In this document: piece by piece, positions 6,327 through 8,859 of the stretch
Position numbering within the stretch: the first letter of the stretch is position 1
How the letters are laid out: each line of letters opens with the position of its first letter
Assembly (NCBI GenBank): GCA_023137075.1
Contig: JAGLQA010000545.1
Span: 1-8,859 of the forward strand
Origin: Candidatus Aminicenantota bacterium
GTDB taxonomy: Bacteria; Acidobacteriota; Aminicenantia; UBA2199
DNA: 8,859 nt
Direction of reading: 5' to 3'
Notes under the pieces: model-generated
Databases searched by the model: none
What the model was told of the DNA's origin: nothing
What the model saw: the letters and a program-made list of their open reading frames with translations, nothing else
Position numbers and translations under genes: made by a program

Positions 6327-6332
6327 TATATT
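6304..6332 (+). promoter_or_regulatory. Strong sigma-70-type promoter of the winged-helix/ATPase operon
   Basis: A perfect TTGACA at 6304-6309, a 17-bp spacer and TATATT at 6327-6332 (5/6 to consensus), with TGT just before the -10 box giving an extended -10. Transcription should start at about 6339, leaving a leader of about 34 bases before the GTG at 6373. This is the best-formed promoter in the window. Confidence 0.8.
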
Positions 6333-6355
6333 AATCCCGGCTGTTCAATTCTATT

Positions 6356-6363
6356 AAAGGAGG
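6356..6363 (+). promoter_or_regulatory. Consensus ribosome binding site deciding the GTG start at 6373
   Basis: AAAGGAGG is the ideal Shine-Dalgarno sequence. Seven bases later comes ATG (6371), immediately followed by TGA. Nine bases after the site comes GTG (6373), which opens a 59-codon frame. GTG is therefore the only productive start. Confidence 0.75.
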
Positions 6364-6372
6364 TTAGCTGAT

Positions 6373-6552
6373 GTGAGTTTTGATGATATATATCCCTACG
6401 TAGAGAAAATATTACCGGGTAAGGAGGCGGTTAATAAGTTGCTGAAAAGATTGGTCGATGAGTGCTACTTAGTCAAAGAAAACCAGGATTACCGTTTTAT
6501 CTCACCAATGGTAAGGGATTGGTGGAAAAATTCTTATGATTGGGAAAGGTAA
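6373..6552 (+). CDS. 59-residue winged-helix-tail-like protein, first gene of the ATPase operon
   Basis: Opened by GTG with an excellent ribosome binding site and closed by TAA at 6550-6552. The protein begins MSFDDIYPYVEK and its second half (LLKRLVDECYLVKENQDYRFISPMVRDWWK) has the shape of a winged-helix end: a recognition-type helix, a two-strand wing, then YRFxSPxVRxWW. That last pattern closes the C-terminal winged-helix domain of many prokaryotic AAA/STAND ATPases. No P-loop is present. Two readings are possible: a stand-alone small DNA- or protein-binding partner, or the surviving tail of a larger ATPase whose front was deleted and which acquired a promoter. The perfect translation signals and the 6-base gap to the next start argue that it is expressed and coupled to the ATPase. 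The operator-like repeats overlapping the promoter would fit autoregulation, which is inference. Confidence 0.65.
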   Translation: MSFDDIYPYVEKILPGKEAVNKLLKRLVDECYLVKENQDYRFISPMVRDWWKNSYDWER

Positions 6553-6558
6553 GACATC

Positions 6559-8724
6559 ATGTCGATTAATAAATATGATCCCAGGCTAAAAAAACACGAA
6601 GAATTGGAAAAGACCTTCGTCTGCGGGGAACATATCCTTGCGGAATTATTTAAGAGCCTAAAACCGGGAAAGGATCAAAAATTGACCAGGCAATCCTGGA
6701 TTTTAACCGGGCCCAGGGGTGCGGGGAAATCTCACCTGTTAGTGCTATTATATCGAAAAATCAGGGCTGACAAAACTTTATCCGCATACTGGCACCCTTT
6801 AAGTTTCCCGGAAGAACTCTTTGATGTGGACTCACTCTACAGGTTGTTATTAAAAATATTGGAGAATGTATTTGACAGCCTTGATGACATTGACAAGTTG
6901 ATAGAGGTAAAAAAAAAATTCCTCGAATTAAAAAAAATAAGAATAACCGGCAATCTAAAACAGAAAAAAGAAAAAAGACACAGACTTGCTAAAGAGTTGT
7001 TGAACCTGCTTGCCGGAGTCAGGGAAATAACCGGCAAAAAACTGATCCTGATGCTGGAGAACTTACAGCATCTTTTCCGGGATCAAATGCCTGAAGATGA
7101 TCTCAAATTGCTGCGCGGCTTTATGAACGAAAATCCCGATGTTTTCATCATTATGGGCACCGCCTTAGCTGTTTTTGATGAGATCGAGAATTACGGCAAA
7201 CCATTCTATCATTTTTTTCGCTTAAGAAGTTTTGACAGCCTGGACCGCCAGGGGATTATTGATTTCTTGATAAAAATCGCGGAGTTTAGAGGGGATTCGG
7301 ATATACCCGATAAGACAGAGACGAACCGTCATTATATCTATGTATACCGGTTATTAACCGGCGGTAATCCCAGGTTGATACTCTTCTTATACGAGCTTTT
7401 ATTAGATAATGAGAGGCTCGATACCGAGATGATACTCACAAAAATCAGCGAATTAACCCCCTATTTTCTCGACAAGACCAGGGATGAATCTTCCCAGAAA
7501 AAATTGATATTAGATTCCTTAGCCACCGGAAGCCCGGCCCAGACGGCTACAGAGATAGCCGAATACATCAACGAGGAGCAAAAATCCATCAGTGAACAAC
7601 TCAAGCGCCTTGAAGCGGAAGGCTGGATTAAGGAGATACCCATTGAAGCGGAAGGTATCAAGCATAAGGAGGTTTTTTACACGCTGAGGGATTATTTTTA
7701 CCGCATCTGGTACCAGGTCAGGATGAAGGGCATCGATGAATCGGACATTTACTGCATGGCCGAATTAGCAGCCATCATCTTTGATCGCAAGGAACTCGAA
7801 AAGCGTGCCTCAAAGTACGCCGACAGGCTATGTGAAACCCAAGCCCTCTACGAAAAATCCCTGGCACTATCTCTCGATGAAAACTTCATGAGGAATATTA
7901 ATATATTGCTTGCCGAATCCAGGAAATCAGAAAAAAAAGAAATCTCTGAAATAGTCCGGGAATTTGTCAAATTTATGGCTGCTAAAGAATGGGAAAAAGT
8001 TATTAAAACTTCTCAGAAGTTTTATATCTATCCAGAATTCAAGTTTTTAGGCTATTGTGGGGCAGGATTGGCCTTTTACAAAATAAAAAAATATGATGAG
8101 GCTTATGAATCATTTTCACTATTTATCAGAAATACACCAAAATATAAATCTTCTTATGTTTTAACTATCGTCCAACTTAAAGAAATTGCTAAATCTATCT
8201 TCAATAGCCACCAGGAAATGCAGAAATTATCAGATAAAAAAAGATCTTTAGAGACTAAGATCGAAGCTGTATGCCGTCTGCTATTATTAGGGAAATTTGA
8301 AACAGTTACCGACTCATTCGATTTGATTTTAACGGAAAAAAAATTACCTGAATATGAAAGCAAGAAACTTGATTTTTTAATGGTATGGAATATAGTCGAA
8401 ATCATCAAAGACGGAAAAACGAATAAAGAGTTAACAATAATTTTAAAATATTGGATACTACTAAATATAAAGATCAGTGATTACCAGACTATTACAAAAA
8501 AAATTTTCAATCTTTTATATAAATATTTGGTAACTTCTATGGTAGAAATATCTTCAGATATTATTTACATAATTCTAAAGCAATTTAATGAAGAAGGGAT
8601 CGATGTATCAGATATAATTTTAGAAATATTCAAGGCTGTGAAGAACCCGGGGACCAGGGAATCGCAAAAATGGATGGCCGATCCCCTCTTTGCCGAGATC
8701 GTTAAACAATTGATCTTGGGATAA
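6559..8724 (+). CDS. AAA/Orc1-like (STAND-type) ATPase with winged helix and AT-rich C-terminal module
   Basis: 721 residues; ATG at 6559 with AAGG 9 bases upstream, inside the end of the preceding gene. Seen: Walker A GPRGAGKS (51-58); a lysine-rich, probably coiled-coil insertion at about 113-150; Walker B-type LILMLENLQHLF (162-173), in which Glu167 is present but the usual aspartate position holds Leu; sensor-1-like VFIIMGTALAVFDEI (195-209); TGGNPRLILFLYEL (267-280) with a sensor-2-type Arg272; and a winged helix at about 313-372, with TATEIAEYI...ISEQLKRLEAEGWI and the closing YTLRDYFYRIWYQVR (374-388). At 496-527 there is one TPR-like hairpin (GYCGAGLAFYKIKKYDEAYESF), then helical sequence of unknown fold. 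Residues about 455-694 come from DNA of much lower GC than the rest. The architecture is that of a nucleotide switch with a C-terminal sensor; the target and output are unknown. Defence or regulation is inferred only. Confidence 0.82.
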   Translation: MSINKYDPRLKKHEELEKTFVCGEHILAELFKSLKPGKDQKLTRQSWILTGPRGAGKSHLLVLLYRKIRADKTLSAYWHPLSFPEELFDVDSLYRLLLKILENVFDSLDDIDKLIEVKKKFLELKKIRITGNLKQKKEKRHRLAKELLNLLAGVREITGKKLILMLENLQHLFRDQMPEDDLKLLRGFMNENPDVFIIMGTALAVFDEIENYGKPFYHFFRLRSFDSLDRQGIIDFLIKIAEFRGDSDIPDKTETNRHYIYVYRLLTGGNPRLILFLYELLLDNERLDTEMILTKISELTPYFLDKTRDESSQKKLILDSLATGSPAQTATEIAEYINEEQKSISEQLKRLEAEGWIKEIPIEAEGIKHKEVFYTLRDYFYRIWYQVRMKGIDESDIYCMAELAAIIFDRKELEKRASKYADRLCETQALYEKSLALSLDENFMRNINILLAESRKSEKKEISEIVREFVKFMAAKEWEKVIKTSQKFYIYPEFKFLGYCGAGLAFYKIKKYDEAYESFSLFIRNTPKYKSSYVLTIVQLKEIAKSIFNSHQEMQKLSDKKRSLETKIEAVCRLLLLGKFETVTDSFDLILTEKKLPEYESKKLDFLMVWNIVEIIKDGKTNKELTIILKYWILLNIKISDYQTITKKIFNLLYKYLVTSMVEISSDIIYIILKQFNEEGIDVSDIILEIFKAVKNPGTRESQKWMADPLFAEIVKQLILG
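7921..8640 (+). other. AT-rich segment inside the ATPase gene (compositional island)
   Basis: A hand count gives about 202 G+C in 720 bp (28%), against about 47% in 7561-7860 and about 57% in 8641-8700. The segment codes for residues about 455-694 in the same frame, with many AAA, ATA and TTA codons. The reading frame is intact and the last 26 residues (NPGTRESQKW...) return to the normal composition. This looks like an exchanged or imported sensor module between conserved ends. Confidence 0.65.
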
Positions 8725-8859
8725 ACCCATACCATAAATCCTATGTGGGGACATAGAGGCGGGCGGCACCCGCAACCCATAAAAAATTCTTCGCAAAAAA
8801 ACAAAATTTTTGTCCGATAGTAGTACAGAGAGCCAGGCATTCAGGAAGAATTCTTACTT
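8725..8859. other. Non-coding tail with small hairpins after the ATPase gene
   Basis: CTATGT-GGGG-ACATAG (8741-8756) and GCGGG-CGGCA-CCCGC (8759-8773) sit side by side. They are followed by an all-A/T inverted repeat, AAAAATT (8782-8788) and AATTTTT (8805-8811). No T-run follows the GC-rich hairpin, so none is a textbook terminator; the A/T one is weak. AATTCTTC at 8785-8792 is repeated in inverted form as GAAGAATT at 8845-8852. No gene is evident. Confidence 0.45.

Noticed and set aside
8759..8773. GCGGG-CGGCA-CCCGC as a rho-independent terminator of the ATPase operon
   Set aside because: The stem is short and no T-run follows on the plus strand; the A-rich sequence behind it does not fit an intrinsic terminator.

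Overview
The window reads as bacterial chromosome of middling GC content. Translation signals are Shine-Dalgarno based (AAAGGAGG, GGAG) and the best promoters are sigma-70-like (TTTACA or TTGACA, 17-bp spacer, TATAAT or TATATT). The left-edge fragment looks like the last strands of an outer-membrane beta-barrel, so a two-membrane cell is likely. A split TPP-dependent decarboxylase together with two large signalling-type P-loop ATPases suits an uncultured lineage rich in STAND and TPR proteins (Aminicenantes-like is my impression only); the window has no rRNA or other marker to settle this.

Layout. (1) 1-269, plus strand: 3' end of a probable beta-barrel protein. Its stop codon abuts the stop codon of the next gene. 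(2) 270-2636, minus strand: a 788-residue STAND/NB-ARC-like ATPase with a C-terminal array of seven exact 40-residue TPR repeats and no visible effector domain. The 214-bp gap upstream of it holds a perfect 20-bp palindrome and a second related palindrome. (3) 2851-4866, minus strand: a complete UvrD/PcrA/Rep-type SF1 helicase, probably housekeeping DNA repair. (4) 4867-5007: divergent promoter region. The plus-strand promoter is near consensus but sits so close to the ATG that the mRNA should be leaderless or nearly so. (5) 5008-6074, plus strand: alpha and beta subunits of a sulfopyruvate/phosphonopyruvate decarboxylase-type enzyme, joined by an ATGA overlap. (6) 6075-6372: about 300 bp without a convincing gene. 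It carries a long-loop inverted repeat, two small hairpins and a strong promoter with nested inverted repeats. (7) 6373-8724, plus strand: a two-gene operon of a 59-residue protein resembling the C-terminal winged-helix tail of AAA/STAND ATPases, then a 721-residue AAA/Orc1-like ATPase with its own winged helix and an AT-rich (about 28% GC) C-terminal module. (8) 8725-8859: non-coding, with small hairpins.

The most interesting unit is the last operon. A tiny winged-helix-like protein and a large sensor-type ATPase share a near-consensus promoter overlaid by operator-like repeats, and the ATPase has a compositionally foreign C-terminal module. With the TPR-STAND protein, the window holds two regulatory or defence-type NTPases around ordinary metabolic and repair genes. 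Any defence or signalling role is inference from architecture.
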